Of a DNA stretch of 64,000 bases, positions 26,355-36,012 are shown in pieces (position 1 is the stretch's first letter; every line of letters begins with the position of its first letter). The position numbers and the translations under genes are program-made. The notes below the pieces were generated by a model. That model searched no databases. It was not told the DNA's origin and saw only the letters and a list, made by a program, of their open reading frames with translations. This stretch comes from Shinella zoogloeoides (GTDB lineage: Bacteria > Pseudomonadota > Alphaproteobacteria > Rhizobiales > Rhizobiaceae): positions 2,864,001 to 2,928,000 of the forward strand of contig NZ_CP131130.1 in NCBI RefSeq assembly GCF_033705735.1. The letters run 5' to 3'.

Positions 26355-26709
26355 AAGTCTCCTTTCGTTTCTGACGAAAGGTGTCCACGCCTCAGCACAG
26401 AGGGGTCAGGGAACGCGGAACGCGGCCGCCGTGCGGCAAGCGGAGGAACCGATTTTCTGATCCGGGCCTAGCAAGGAACGGAGTCGAAAATTGGAGGGGC
26501 CGCGCAGTCCTTGAGGCCGGATGGGCTGGCGTACAATGCGCAGTCAGAGAGAGATAGCCCGCGGCCCCGACAGGGCCGCGTCCGTATGGGCCGGGGTGGT
26601 TTGGAGGGGGTGTCGCACCCCCTTCATGGGTGGGGGAGCTGGAGGGGGCGGGGCTTTGCCCTGACCCTTCGGGGTGAGTTTGAGAGGGGCGGCTCCGCCC
26701 CCCTTTCAT
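26355..26709. repeat. About 350-bp direct repeat, right copy, containing the leader of paralogue B
   Basis: Right copy of the block at 25359-25711. Differences are scattered single bases and short indels (for example, four C instead of five in the large hairpin). The copies are too similar for old paralogues, so the duplication is recent or kept alike by recombination. From 26710 to 26850 no gene is seen. Confidence 0.85.
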
Positions 26710-26850
26710 CAGGGGAGCATCGGGCCAAAAAGTGGATGCCGGTTTTTGGACCTGCCCGATGCCCCGGCGAAGACCTCGGACCGTCGCGCCGCAGCGCGGG
26801 GCGGTTCGGGCCGGTAAATCTTCCGGCGGCGCGATCGGTCGCGAACATGG

Positions 26851-26877
26851 AGAAACCCGGCGGCTTGCGCCGCCGGG
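26851..26877 (-). terminator. Terminator after ssb
   Basis: Perfect 9-bp stem cccggcggc (26856-26864) / gccgccggg (26869-26877) with a 4-base loop. On the minus strand it is followed by TTTCTCC. It starts 16 bp after the ssb stop codon. Confidence 0.7.
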
Positions 26878-26892
26878 CCTTGGGCCTCCCGC

Positions 26893-27297
26893 TCAAAACG
26901 GGATGTCGTCGTCGTAGTCGGTCTGTCCGCCCCGCTCATTTTCGGTCTGCTTTGCCCGGCTCAGGAAATCGACCGTCTCGGCGATGATCTCGCATCCGTA
27001 GCGGTCGTTGCCTTCCTGGTCCTTCCACTTCGTGTAGTGGATGCGGCCGCGAACCAGCACCTTCATACCGCTCTTGCAATAGTCCTGGACCGTCTTGCCG
27101 AGGCCGTTGAAGGCAGTGATCCGGTGCCATTCGGTGTCTTGAACCCGGTAGCCCTTCTCGTCCCGGACAACCTTGCCTTCAGAGTAGCGGGGGCGCGAGG
27201 TGGCCAACGTGAAGTGGGTGATCCGGGTGCCGCCCTGGGTGGTGCGGGTTTCGGGGTCCTGACCGATGTTACCGGCGAGAATGACGATGTTCTGCAT
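26893..27297 (-). CDS. ssb: Single-stranded DNA-binding protein
   Basis: 134 aa from the ATG at 27297 (MQNIVILAGNIGQDPETR), which has GGAGAC upstream. It has an OB-fold core (THFTLATSRP, WHRITAFNGLGKTVQDYCKSG, VLVRGRIHY) and the acidic C-terminal tip DDDIPF that contacts partner proteins. It protects single-stranded ICE DNA during transfer or replication. Its leader carries a GAGGG/CCCTC hairpin at 27319-27335. Confidence 0.96.
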   Translation of the reverse strand: MQNIVILAGNIGQDPETRTTQGGTRITHFTLATSRPRYSEGKVVRDEKGYRVQDTEWHRITAFNGLGKTVQDYCKSGMKVLVRGRIHYTKWKDQEGNDRYGCEIIAETVDFLSRAKQTENERGGQTDYDDDIPF

Positions 27298-28019
27298 TGT
27301 AAGTCTCCGTTGCTTCTCCGAGGGACCATCCCTCCGACGAGACCCGGCCAAGGCCGGCGGGAGACGCCTGCAACTGCACGCTCGCGGGCAGCTCGCCCAT
27401 AAGGCCCGGAGTGGGGCGGGCAGCCGCGCTTGCGCGGCAACACGGTCCGGAGCCGCGTGGGTTGCGGCCGGAAACCGAACGGTCTTAGGGGATCAGTCAG
27501 TCGGAGGGATTGGTGCCTCTGAACGCACACGGGATCAGACGCACGGCAGACCATCGCCATTCTCGCCGGCAACAGCGAAACGTCAGGCCCGATGATTCCG
27601 CGCCGCCGGGACGACACCTCCATCATCCGCTTCCGGCCACCCGCGTCTCGCTGCTCGGAGGGCATGGGCCTCCGGGAAGGCAATGAAGAGGGCTGACGGG
27701 TGCTGAAGGCACGGAACGGCGCTGCGTCCCCCGGTTCGACGGCCGGCAGTGCGGTCCATTAGCATCGTGGCGAGGCGGAAATGAAGGTGGTCGCGGCCAG
27801 CCTTCACGACACGAGGGGAGTTGGCCAGCGGGCGAAAGACGCTCGCGGCCTGCGGGCTCATGCCGATGATCGGCCGCTCCTGACCGGGCGAAGCAGACCC
27901 GAAGCGGGCGCATGGGCCGACCGGCGCCGACGCTGCATCGCGTTCTGAGCGGGAGGCCGAAGGGCGGGCGGCGCAAGCCGCCTCAGTTTGTCCTGGGAGC
28001 GGCGGATCGCGATGCCGGA
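27298..28019. other. Intergenic stretch, no supported gene
   Basis: No open frame here shows plausible protein composition; the long frames are Arg/Pro-rich antisense or GC-bias artefacts. The right part has a GGCGGC-GCAA-GCCGCC hairpin (27967-27982), which may end transcription of the gene at 28020-28436. The left end is the ssb leader. Otherwise nothing is seen. Confidence 0.6.
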
Positions 28020-28436
28020 TCAGCGCGAGAAGACCGAGACGCCGAGGGCATTGAGATTGACCATGGCGGCGATGCCGATGAACAGGCCGCCCGTGCCGCC
28101 GAGCAGATTGAGCACGATCGCAGAGTCGACCGCATTCTTCGTAACGCCGTGGACAAGGGCATAGCCGGCAATGGCGGCGGGAACTGCGAAGATCGCGAGT
28201 GCGATCAGGCGCAGGGCCGGGTTCTTCGCGAAGCCGAGAACGCCGATCACCAGCGCGATCGCCCCCAGGGCGGCGGCGATGGCGGCGAAGCCGGTCATGA
28301 ACAGGCCCGCGCCGGCGGCCCAGGCATATTGTGCGGCCGTGAGGCCGACCATGAAGGGCAGTGCATAGATCGCGAGATTATAGGCGATGATGCAGAGCAT
28401 GATGGTCAGGGAGATAGCGAGCAGGATCAGCGACAT
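28020..28436 (-). CDS. Small polytopic membrane protein of unknown function
   Basis: 138 aa with about four hydrophobic helices (roughly 1-30, 38-68, 75-97, 105-130) and few charges. It starts MSLILLAISLTIMLCIIAYN. It is an inner-membrane protein kept in this ICE region and has no enzymatic motif. A role in surface exclusion or transfer is possible but not shown. Confidence 0.7.
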   Translation of the reverse strand: MSLILLAISLTIMLCIIAYNLAIYALPFMVGLTAAQYAWAAGAGLFMTGFAAIAAALGAIALVIGVLGFAKNPALRLIALAIFAVPAAIAGYALVHGVTKNAVDSAIVLNLLGGTGGLFIGIAAMVNLNALGVSVFSR

Positions 28437-28601
28437 GGAAGCCTCCGCATGAACGGTTGAGGATCACGACAGGCTTCCGGTGAATACGCTCCGCCTGCGA
28501 CTATGCTGCTGTGCCGGTTCTGCAAGGATGTTCAATCAAAGCCATCATCATCTCCCGTAGTCAAGTATTCGGCCGGTGAAGGGTTGCCGGAAGGCGGCGC
28601 T

Positions 28602-29540
28602 TTACGCGCCGCCCTCGAACTGCATGGTCGGGATGCCGAGCTTGCGGGCCTTGTCCGCGAGGTTTCCCTGAATGCCGCCGCCGCCGAAGACGAGGACGCC
28701 GACCGGCAGGACTTCCAGCATCGTGTCGTTACGCTTGTAGGGAGCCTGCTTTGCCGGATACTTCTGGAAGTCGGGCTCGAAGGCGATCTGCGGCACCTTG
28801 CGGCTGGCTGCCCAGCGGGCGGCGATGCGTTCCGCGCCCGTCTTCGCGCCGCCGTGGATGAGCACCATGTCGGCGTGCTTCGCACGAACCTGATCGAGTT
28901 TCGCCCAGATCAGGGTATGATCGTTGAAGTCGGTTCCGCCCGAGACGGCAACTTTCGGACCGGCGGGCAGCAGCACCTCCTTCTCAGCCCGGCGCTTCGC
29001 GGCAAGGTAGTCTCTGGAGTCGATCATCGCGGCGGTCAGATTGCGATGGCTGACCTTCGAGCCGGTGCGGGGCCTCCAGGCGCTGCCGGTGTGGTGCTCG
29101 AAGGCTTCGGCGGCGACATCGCGGAAGAGTTCCATGCTGTTGCGCCGTTCGATCATGGTCTGGCCCTCTGCCGTGAGGCGTTCGAGTTCGACCGACTTCA
29201 CCTCGCTGCCGTCCTGTTCCGTCTGAAACCGGCGCTGCGCCCGCTCGTTGTCGTCCAGCTCGCGCTCCACCCGGCCGGTGGCGCGGTGGAAGAGATTGAC
29301 GGCTCCCCAGAGCAGCTCTTCGAGATCGGGTTCGAGGCGGGTGTCGCCGAGGGTCGCGACGAGGGCATCGAAGATATCTGCGACGGCTGCGGCGACGGCA
29401 TTGCCCTCCGGAAGCGGCCTCGGATCTGGTTCGTCCTGATATGGCCGCCAGCCGTAGAGCTGGAGTTCGTTGAGGACATGATCGGTGGGGGATGCGGTGT
29501 GGATCGGCTCGTAACCTGCGTTTTCGTCTTCGTTCGTCAT
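28602..29540 (-). CDS. DUF2493 (SLOG/YspA-like) protein
   Basis: 312 aa from the ATG at 29540. The C-terminal third has the DUF2493 pattern: KVAVSGGTDFNDH, VLIHGGAKTGAERIAARWA, and LVFGGGGIQGNLADKARKLG, a Rossmann-like nucleotide-binding fold of the SLOG superfamily. The N-terminal 190 residues are helical. SLOG domains bind nucleotide-derived ligands, but the ligand here is unknown. The stop codon lies in the loop of an 8-bp GC hairpin (28593-28613). Confidence 0.85.
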   Translation of the reverse strand: MTNEDENAGYEPIHTASPTDHVLNELQLYGWRPYQDEPDPRPLPEGNAVAAAVADIFDALVATLGDTRLEPDLEELLWGAVNLFHRATGRVERELDDNERAQRRFQTEQDGSEVKSVELERLTAEGQTMIERRNSMELFRDVAAEAFEHHTGSAWRPRTGSKVSHRNLTAAMIDSRDYLAAKRRAEKEVLLPAGPKVAVSGGTDFNDHTLIWAKLDQVRAKHADMVLIHGGAKTGAERIAARWAASRKVPQIAFEPDFQKYPAKQAPYKRNDTMLEVLPVGVLVFGGGGIQGNLADKARKLGIPTMQFEGGA

Positions 29541-29868
29541 CGTGAGCGTCCTTGTCTGGAGACCGCGCCCATCGCGGCCTTCGCAGGCGTCGACGCCCAC
29601 AGGCGGACCGGACTGGCAGCCCTCGCCTCTCGCGAGGGCCTCGATGGCCAAGCCCGGCTATTTTGTTTCGCGCTGCAAAGGCGGGGCTCGCCCCGCCGGC
29701 GGAAAATAGCCGCGCGCCGCGCCATTGCCCGGCCGGGCCGTTTGTGGGCCGATCGCCCTCTCAGAAGGCCGTGGGCGTGGGCTCTCCGACAGCAAAGGTC
29801 GCTTGCGATGATGAAGGGAGACGGCAAGTGGAGACGCCTGATCCACACCGCATCCCCTGCCGATCGCC

Positions 29869-30915
29869 TCAGCCCTCCACGAAACGGCGGACGTCATCGG
29901 GATGAACCTGCTCCAACAGGGTCGCCCGGAGGGCGTCGACGCCGCGCCAGCGCAGATCATCGTTGAAGTCCTCAAGCTTCGGCGACAGGGAAATCGCCTC
30001 GATCCCGAGGCTCGTTGCTCTGGCGACCAGGCTGTCTCGCGCACCGTCCCCTGCCGGATCGCGATCCCGGAGGACATAGAGCCTGCGCAGGCTCAGTGGG
30101 AACAGGATGGCGGCGAGGTGTGCGGCCGAAAGCGCCGCCATCATTGGCATGTGGGGCAGGACCTGACGGGGCGATAGCACGGTCTCGATGCCTTCGCCGG
30201 CCGCCAGCACCTCACCGGCGGCGCCGAAGCGGACACCGTGCCCGAGAAGATCGCCCATCGCCCGCCGCGGTGAATCGACGGGCGCCTTGCCCGAACCGTC
30301 CGGTGAAAGCCAGGTGCGGTGCGCGCCGGTCTGCTTGCCGTCGAGGTCGGTGACGGACGCGACGATCGCCGGCCAGATCTCGGTGGGCGAATGCGCATCC
30401 GGTTTATAGTAGCACCGCCCATGGTAGCGCAGCGCGGCGACGCCGGAGAGGGACGTGATCGCCCGCCCGTTGAGGTAGATTTCCGCAAGCGTGCCGCCGA
30501 TCGGCTGCGACATCGCGAAAAGCCGGCGCGAGGCTTCCGGCGACCCCGACGGCGCGGGGCTGGAGGTCCTGCCGGTCGGTGCCCCCGTCGTCGCAGGCTC
30601 GGGATGCGGGAGCGAGAGGAACCGGCGCGCTTCCTCGGCTACGTCCTTGAAGTCGACGAGGCCGAGCGCCTCGCGGATGACGTCGAGGAGATCGCCATGC
30701 TCCCCGGTCGATGCGTCGGTCCATTTGCCTGCCGCGCCCTTGCCGGTTTCCGGCCCGGTCAGGCGCACGAACATCGAGCGTCCGGGGCTGTTGCGCGCAT
30801 CGCCGACCTGCCAGTACCGTCCGGCGCGCCGGCCGGACGACAGGTATTCGCGGCAAACCGCTTCGGCGTGATGGCCGAGGCGGATCGCCAGCTCGGAGGC
30901 GTCGGGACGGGGCAT
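29869..30915 (-). CDS. Toprim-domain protein (phage-primase/DUF7146 type)
   Basis: 348 aa from the ATG at 30915, overlapping the stop codon of the upstream helicase gene. The N-terminal half resembles the primase-like DUF7146 region (SMFVRLTGPETGKGAAGKWTD). The C-terminal half is a Toprim domain with VLAAGEGIETVLS and YVLRDRDPAGDGA (the DxD motif). It probably acts in priming or processing ICE DNA. The gap 29541-29868 before the next gene holds only the DUF2493 leader and a palindromic GC tract (29690-29705). Confidence 0.85.
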   Translation of the reverse strand: MPRPDASELAIRLGHHAEAVCREYLSSGRRAGRYWQVGDARNSPGRSMFVRLTGPETGKGAAGKWTDASTGEHGDLLDVIREALGLVDFKDVAEEARRFLSLPHPEPATTGAPTGRTSSPAPSGSPEASRRLFAMSQPIGGTLAEIYLNGRAITSLSGVAALRYHGRCYYKPDAHSPTEIWPAIVASVTDLDGKQTGAHRTWLSPDGSGKAPVDSPRRAMGDLLGHGVRFGAAGEVLAAGEGIETVLSPRQVLPHMPMMAALSAAHLAAILFPLSLRRLYVLRDRDPAGDGARDSLVARATSLGIEAISLSPKLEDFNDDLRWRGVDALRATLLEQVHPDDVRRFVEG

Positions 30916-33900
30916 CACGCCGCCTCCCGCTCGCCGATGCGCTCGACCGGCCAGCGATCGAGCACCCTGGCAAGCACGTCCGGGCCGCTGGCGTCGCTCG
31001 GCACGAACATGCGCAGCTTCCACGAGATGATCTCGTGGAACAGCCCGTAAGCCGTCAGGCGCTCGCGCATCGTGTCGTCGAAGCCCGACAGTTCGATGCG
31101 GTTCGCGCCCATGACGCGCACCCGGCGAAGCTGAAGGCCCTCGGCGAGGTCGAGGATGGTGCGGCCGTCCATCAAGGCGGCGAAGGCGTCGTCGGGCGCG
31201 ATCGACGCGGCGCCGGTCGTGGTCGCGGTTGCGGCCCAGGCCGGAGAGACCTGCCGGCCGATGATGCGCTCGCCATCGTCCGTCTGGAGCCGATAGACGC
31301 GCGTCGAGTCGTTGGGCAGGCGCTTCCAGATCGGCAACAGCAAGCCCGTAACCATGTGAAGCCTCGCATCGGTGAACTCCGGCACCTCGGCGATCTCGGC
31401 TTCCCAGGCCGATGCGAAGGCATCCCGGTCGGCTTCGGCCCAGTGCGTCCCGCCCATGAGGCGGATCGGGATGTTGTGCGCCTCGGTCGGGCGGATCAGG
31501 CGGACACGGCGGTCGATCTCGCCGTCGTCGAGCATGACGCTGCTCGCTGGTATCTGCACGGCGGCCCGGCCGGAGCGCTCGTTGACGAGCAGCTTCGCGC
31601 GCGGATCGGCAAGTTCGGCAAGAGCTGCGTCGAGCGTCACCGGCCGGTTGCGCCTGCGTTCGTTGATCGTGAGCAGGCTGGTTTCCGCGCCGGTGCGGGG
31701 GTGGGTGTAGATCGTCTGGCGATCGACGACGACGAAGCTTTCGGCGCGCAGGGTCTCCAGCCCGGCGTCATAGGTGCCGGACGCGATGGCACCTTCGATG
31801 CGGGCCGTCAGCAGCCCTTCAAAGGCGGTGAACAGCACGCCTTGAAGCTCGATCGTCAGCGCCAGCAGCCTGTTCAGGAAGGTCGTGATCGGCGGCAGCT
31901 CGTCCTTGAGGCCGTTCGAGTCCATCAGCTTCAGCCCGGTGGCCTGCTCGAAGCGGTCGAGCGAGCATCCCTCGACCTTGCCGCGCACCAGCAGGAAATA
32001 AAGCTGACGCAGCGCGTCGCGGGCGTAGGGGCTCTCCAGATTGTCCTCGGGCCGGAACAGGCCCTGGCCGCCGGTCTGGCGCTGGCCGCGCGTGATCGCG
32101 CCCAGCGTGTCGAGGCGGCGTGCGATCGTGCTCAGGAAGCGCTTCTCCGCCTTCACATTCGTCGAGATCGGCCGGAAGAGCGGCGGTTGTGCCTGATTGG
32201 TGCGGTGCGTCCGGCCGAGGCCCTGAATGGCGGTGTCCGCCTTCCAGCCCGCCTCGAGCAGATAGTGGACGCGCAGCCGCGTGTTCTTCGCCGACTTCTC
32301 CGCATGGTAGCTGCGGCCGGTGCCGCCGGCGTCGGAGAAGACGAGCACGCGCTTCTGATCGTCCATGAACGCCTGTGTCTCGGCGAGATTGGCGGCGCCT
32401 GCGCGCGTCTCGACGACGAGACGGTCGACGGTGACGCTGCCGCCGGGCTTGCGCACGATGCGCCGCGAGCGGCCCGTCACCTCGGCAACCATGTCCGTCC
32501 CGAAATGCTGGACGAGCTGGTCGAGCGCGCCGGGAACCGGCGGCAGGCTGGCGAGCTTGGCGATCAGCGCGTCGCGTCGGGCGACGGCCTCGCGGCTTTC
32601 GACCGGCAGGCCGTCGCGATAGACCGGGCGCGACGACAGATTGCCCTCCGAGTCCGTGAACGGCTCGTAGAGCTGGACCGGGAAGGAATGGGCGAGATAG
32701 TCGAGGACGTATTCGCGCGGCGTGATGTCGACGCGGACGTCGTTCCACTCCTCGGTCGGCAGCTCCGCCAGCCGCCGTTCCATCAGCGCCTCGCCGGTCG
32801 AGACGATCTGGATGACGGCCGAATGGCCCGCCTCCAGATCGGCGGCGATCGAGCGCAGCAGGGTCGGCGCTTTCATGCTGCATAACAAATGGCCAAAGAA
32901 GCGCTGCTTGGCGCTTTCGAAGGCCGAGCGGGCGGCGGATTTCGCCTGCCTGTTCAGCGTGCCGGAGCCGCCTTCGCCGCCGCCGGTGATGTTGGCGGCC
33001 TGCATCGCCGCATCCAGATTGTTATGGATGATGGCGAAGGCGGCGGCATAGGCGTCGTAGATGCGGACCTGCTGGGGCGTCAGCTCATGCTCGACCAGCT
33101 CGTATTCGACGCCGGCGAAGGAGAGCGAGCGGGCGGTGTAGAGGCCGAGGGCGCGCAGGTCGCGGGCAAGCACCTCCATCGCCGCCACGCCGCCGGCCTC
33201 GATCGCCTCGACGAACTCCGCGCGCGTGGCGAAGGGGAAATCCTCGCCGCCCCACAGGCCGAGCCGCTGCGCATAGGCGAGATTGTGGACGGTGGTCGCG
33301 CCGGTGGCGGAGACATAGACGATGCGCGCGTTCGGCAGCGCATGCTGGAGGCGCAGCCCGGCGCGACCCTGCTGCGAGGCGGCAACGTCACCGCGTTCTC
33401 CCTTGCCGCCAGCGGCGTTCTGCATCTGGTGCGCCTCGTCGAAAATGATCACTCCATCGGCGTCGGAGCCAAACCATTCGACGATTTGCCGGACGCGCGA
33501 AACCCTCTCTCCGCGGTCGTCGGAGCGCAGCGTGGCATAGGTTAGAAATAGGATGCCCTCGTTCAGCGTGATCGGCTTGCCCTGCGGGAACCGCGACAGC
33601 GGCGTGACCAGCAGGCGCTCCATGCCGAGCGCGCCCCAATCGCGCTGCGCGTCCTCGATCAGCTTGTCGGACTTCGATATCCAGACCGCCTTGCGCCTTC
33701 CTTGCAGCCAGTTGTCGAGGATGATCGCGGCCGACTCGCGTCCCTTGCCGACGCCGGTGCCGTCGCCGATCATGAAGCCCTGGCGGAGGCGGACGGCGCC
33801 GCTGGCGTCCTCGGCCGCGGCGCTCAGCTTGTCGAAGGTGTCGTCGACCGTCCATGCGCCGGCGAGGAAGTCGGAATGCGCCTCGCCGGCATAGATCACC

Positions 33901-35273
33901 GTTTCGAGCTGCGCGTCCGACAGCAGGCCGAGCACGTCCGCCGGCAGCATCGGGCGATAGCTCGGCTTCGGCGGGGCGACGCTCGCCATCGACGTCGACT
34001 GGACGAGCTGGGTGGGATGCGCGCAAGCCCCGGAAATCCGGATGGTCTGGAGACCGTATTCCTCATAGATCGCATCCGACAGGCGACCGGCCTGGGCAGG
34101 CTTCCAGTCGACCGTCTCATAGGCGAGCGGAACGCCCTCCGGCTCGCGATGCGCCACAGCCGGCGCGGCCTTCGCCGCCCGGTTGATATAGGCGCGCACG
34201 GTCCGGGGCGCGGCGGTCGCGGCCATGGGCACGGCGATGGAAGGGTCGACCGGCGGGCGGGCCGGGAGATGCTCGGCCAGCCATCCGAGAAGCGTGGCGA
34301 CGTCCGGCGCGACGCCGGGCGCGGTCGGGAACGCGGTCGGATCGTCCGCCGGCAGCTTGTCGATGACGGTGAGCCGCGTCGGGATGGTCGTGCCGTGCTT
34401 GGCATAGACCGACCCGTCGATCGCGGCGGAGAAGACGACGCGGCCGCGTTCCTGCAGACGGGCATAGGCCGAGGACCAGGCCGGTGCGTCCGGCGCGAAA
34501 TTCGCCCCGGTGATCGCCACCAGCCGGCCGCCGGGCGCAAGGCGCGCCAGCGCCGAGGCGACATGGCGGAAGGCGGCGTCGGCCATGCGGCCCTCGACAT
34601 TCGCCATCACCGAAAAAGGCGGGTTCATGAGAACGACGGTCGGAAGGAGAGCCCGGTCGAGGTGATCGTCGATCTGGGCCGCGTCGAAGCGCGTGACGGC
34701 AAGGGCCGGAAAGAGGTGGGAGAGAAGATCGGCGCGGGTGTCGGCCAGCTCGTTGAGCAGGAGCGAGCCGCCGGCGATCTCGGCCAGGATGGCGAGAAGC
34801 CCGGTTCCGGCCGAGGGCTCCAGCACGCGGTCGGCCGGCGTGATGGCTGCGGCGAACGAGGCTGCCAGGCCGAGCGGGATCGGGGTGGAGAACTGCTGGA
34901 AGGTCTGCGCCTCCTCGGAGCGGCGCGTATGCGTCGGCATCAGGCCGGCGATCTTGGAAAGCTGCGGCAGGACCGCGGCGGCGGAGCCGGCCTTGCGGAA
35001 AAGCGGCTTTCCGTATTTGCGCAGCATGAGGACGGTCGCGACCTCGCAGGCTTCGTAGGCGGTCTTCCAGTCCCAGGCGCCGGCAGTGTCGGAGCCGCCG
35101 AAGGCGGTTTCCATCGCGCCGCGCAGCATGGTGGCGTCGACGCGCTGGCCGCGTTCGAGGTCAGAAAGGAGGATCTGCGCGGCAACGACGATCGCCGAGG
35201 GCGTGGCGGACGCAGCGACGGGCGGAAGCGATGCGGCGACCTCGGCGGCCGCGGTTGCGGATATCATGTTCAT
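30915..35273 (-). CDS. Strawberry-notch-type helicase with N-terminal methyltransferase-like domain
   Basis: About 1452 aa from the ATG at 35273 (or 35267). The N-terminal 400 residues carry a methyltransferase-like domain with a SAM-binding block (LEPSAGTGLLAILAE) and the catalytic-type motif NPPFSV. An SF2 helicase follows with Walker A GTGVGKG and DEAH box (VIIFDEAHQM), then a strawberry-notch C-terminal domain (GLGRTHRTNQAQPP). Such giants are a hallmark of alphaproteobacterial ICEs and plasmids. The role is not known; chromatin-like remodelling or antirestriction has been suggested for the family. Confidence 0.9.
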   Translation of the reverse strand: MNMISATAAAEVAASLPPVAASATPSAIVVAAQILLSDLERGQRVDATMLRGAMETAFGGSDTAGAWDWKTAYEACEVATVLMLRKYGKPLFRKAGSAAAVLPQLSKIAGLMPTHTRRSEEAQTFQQFSTPIPLGLAASFAAAITPADRVLEPSAGTGLLAILAEIAGGSLLLNELADTRADLLSHLFPALAVTRFDAAQIDDHLDRALLPTVVLMNPPFSVMANVEGRMADAAFRHVASALARLAPGGRLVAITGANFAPDAPAWSSAYARLQERGRVVFSAAIDGSVYAKHGTTIPTRLTVIDKLPADDPTAFPTAPGVAPDVATLLGWLAEHLPARPPVDPSIAVPMAATAAPRTVRAYINRAAKAAPAVAHREPEGVPLAYETVDWKPAQAGRLSDAIYEEYGLQTIRISGACAHPTQLVQSTSMASVAPPKPSYRPMLPADVLGLLSDAQLETVIYAGEAHSDFLAGAWTVDDTFDKLSAAAEDASGAVRLRQGFMIGDGTGVGKGRESAAIILDNWLQGRRKAVWISKSDKLIEDAQRDWGALGMERLLVTPLSRFPQGKPITLNEGILFLTYATLRSDDRGERVSRVRQIVEWFGSDADGVIIFDEAHQMQNAAGGKGERGDVAASQQGRAGLRLQHALPNARIVYVSATGATTVHNLAYAQRLGLWGGEDFPFATRAEFVEAIEAGGVAAMEVLARDLRALGLYTARSLSFAGVEYELVEHELTPQQVRIYDAYAAAFAIIHNNLDAAMQAANITGGGEGGSGTLNRQAKSAARSAFESAKQRFFGHLLCSMKAPTLLRSIAADLEAGHSAVIQIVSTGEALMERRLAELPTEEWNDVRVDITPREYVLDYLAHSFPVQLYEPFTDSEGNLSSRPVYRDGLPVESREAVARRDALIAKLASLPPVPGALDQLVQHFGTDMVAEVTGRSRRIVRKPGGSVTVDRLVVETRAGAANLAETQAFMDDQKRVLVFSDAGGTGRSYHAEKSAKNTRLRVHYLLEAGWKADTAIQGLGRTHRTNQAQPPLFRPISTNVKAEKRFLSTIARRLDTLGAITRGQRQTGGQGLFRPEDNLESPYARDALRQLYFLLVRGKVEGCSLDRFEQATGLKLMDSNGLKDELPPITTFLNRLLALTIELQGVLFTAFEGLLTARIEGAIASGTYDAGLETLRAESFVVVDRQTIYTHPRTGAETSLLTINERRRNRPVTLDAALAELADPRAKLLVNERSGRAAVQIPASSVMLDDGEIDRRVRLIRPTEAHNIPIRLMGGTHWAEADRDAFASAWEAEIAEVPEFTDARLHMVTGLLLPIWKRLPNDSTRVYRLQTDDGERIIGRQVSPAWAATATTTGAASIAPDDAFAALMDGRTILDLAEGLQLRRVRVMGANRIELSGFDDTMRERLTAYGLFHEIISWKLRMFVPSDASGPDVLARVLDRWPVERIGEREAA

Positions 35274-35294
35274 GATGGGGAACCTCGGGAGAGC

Positions 35295-35350
35295 GGACGG
35301 AAACGAGCCGCGCAGCGCTCTCTCTCGACCGCACCGGCTCAAATCCGTCC
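35295..35350 (-). promoter_or_regulatory. Structured leader upstream of the helicase gene (leader family A)
   Basis: Nested inverted repeats ggacgga/tccgtcc (35295-35301, 35344-35350) and gagccg/cggctc (35305-35310, 35335-35340) enclose a GAGAGAGAGC-type loop on the minus strand, with GTGAGAGGAAGAG upstream. The same plan precedes the genes starting at 36435, 40972 and 42376. Confidence 0.6.
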
Positions 35351-35532
35351 CGGCCCCTCTCTTCCTCTCACAGCTTCCGCGAAATCGCCGAGAGCAGCCG
35401 TTCGCCGCCGGAGGTTTCCGGCCGTCACCTCGTTGAGACGACGGCTTTGATCTACAATTGAGCGGGCTGGATTTTGCGCCGGTTTGCTTGCGCAAATCCC
35501 GAAACAACCGCGATATTGGAAGGATTAAGCTC

Positions 35533-35931
35533 GTGAGGACATGGCTGCTTCCGCGTGCGCCGAGATTCTACTGGCTCATCATCCTGGCGTTCGCGGCATC
35601 GACGATCACGTCCGATTTGCCGGATTTCGGAGAGGGGCATTGGTCGACCTCGACCGCCTTCCGTGCCTGCATCATCGCGATCGCGCTTCTCCTCGCCGCC
35701 CTGTCGGAGTTCTGGGACATCGCGCCCGCGATCATCGTCAGCGCGGAGGCCCGCTACCAGAACCGGCAGGCGCAGGCGGTCTACACGATCCCCGTCGTTT
35801 TCGACACCGCACCGACCGTCGTGCCGAGGATGTCGCGACTGCGCGTGACGCGGACGGATGACCATCGGCCCGTCAGGCCGTGGACCTTGCGCTTCGACTA
35901 TGCCGCCGAAGGACAGAAGGGCGAATGGTAG
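35533..35931 (+). CDS. Small two-helix membrane protein
   Basis: 132 aa from the GTG at 35533, chosen because GGAAGGA lies 11 bp upstream. Two hydrophobic helices (FYWLIILAFAASTI and ACIIAIALLLAALSE) are followed by a soluble basic tail. It is one of the few plus-strand genes in this region and is divergent from the helicase gene. No family recognised. Confidence 0.55.
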   Translation: MRTWLLPRAPRFYWLIILAFAASTITSDLPDFGEGHWSTSTAFRACIIAIALLLAALSEFWDIAPAIIVSAEARYQNRQAQAVYTIPVVFDTAPTVVPRMSRLRVTRTDDHRPVRPWTLRFDYAAEGQKGEW

Positions 35932-36012
35932 GACGGCCGCCCCCGCCGCGCCGAACGGGCCATCGCGAACACGACGAGAGCGCCCCGCCGTGAGGCGAGG
36001 CGCCCGGTCAAG

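Noticed and set aside
30711..32885. 724-codon plus-strand open frame
   Set aside because: Antisense to the helicase and Toprim genes; long only because of GC bias at third positions.
33702..35450. 582-codon plus-strand open frame
   Set aside because: Antisense shadow of the helicase gene, rich in Arg/Gly without domain pattern.
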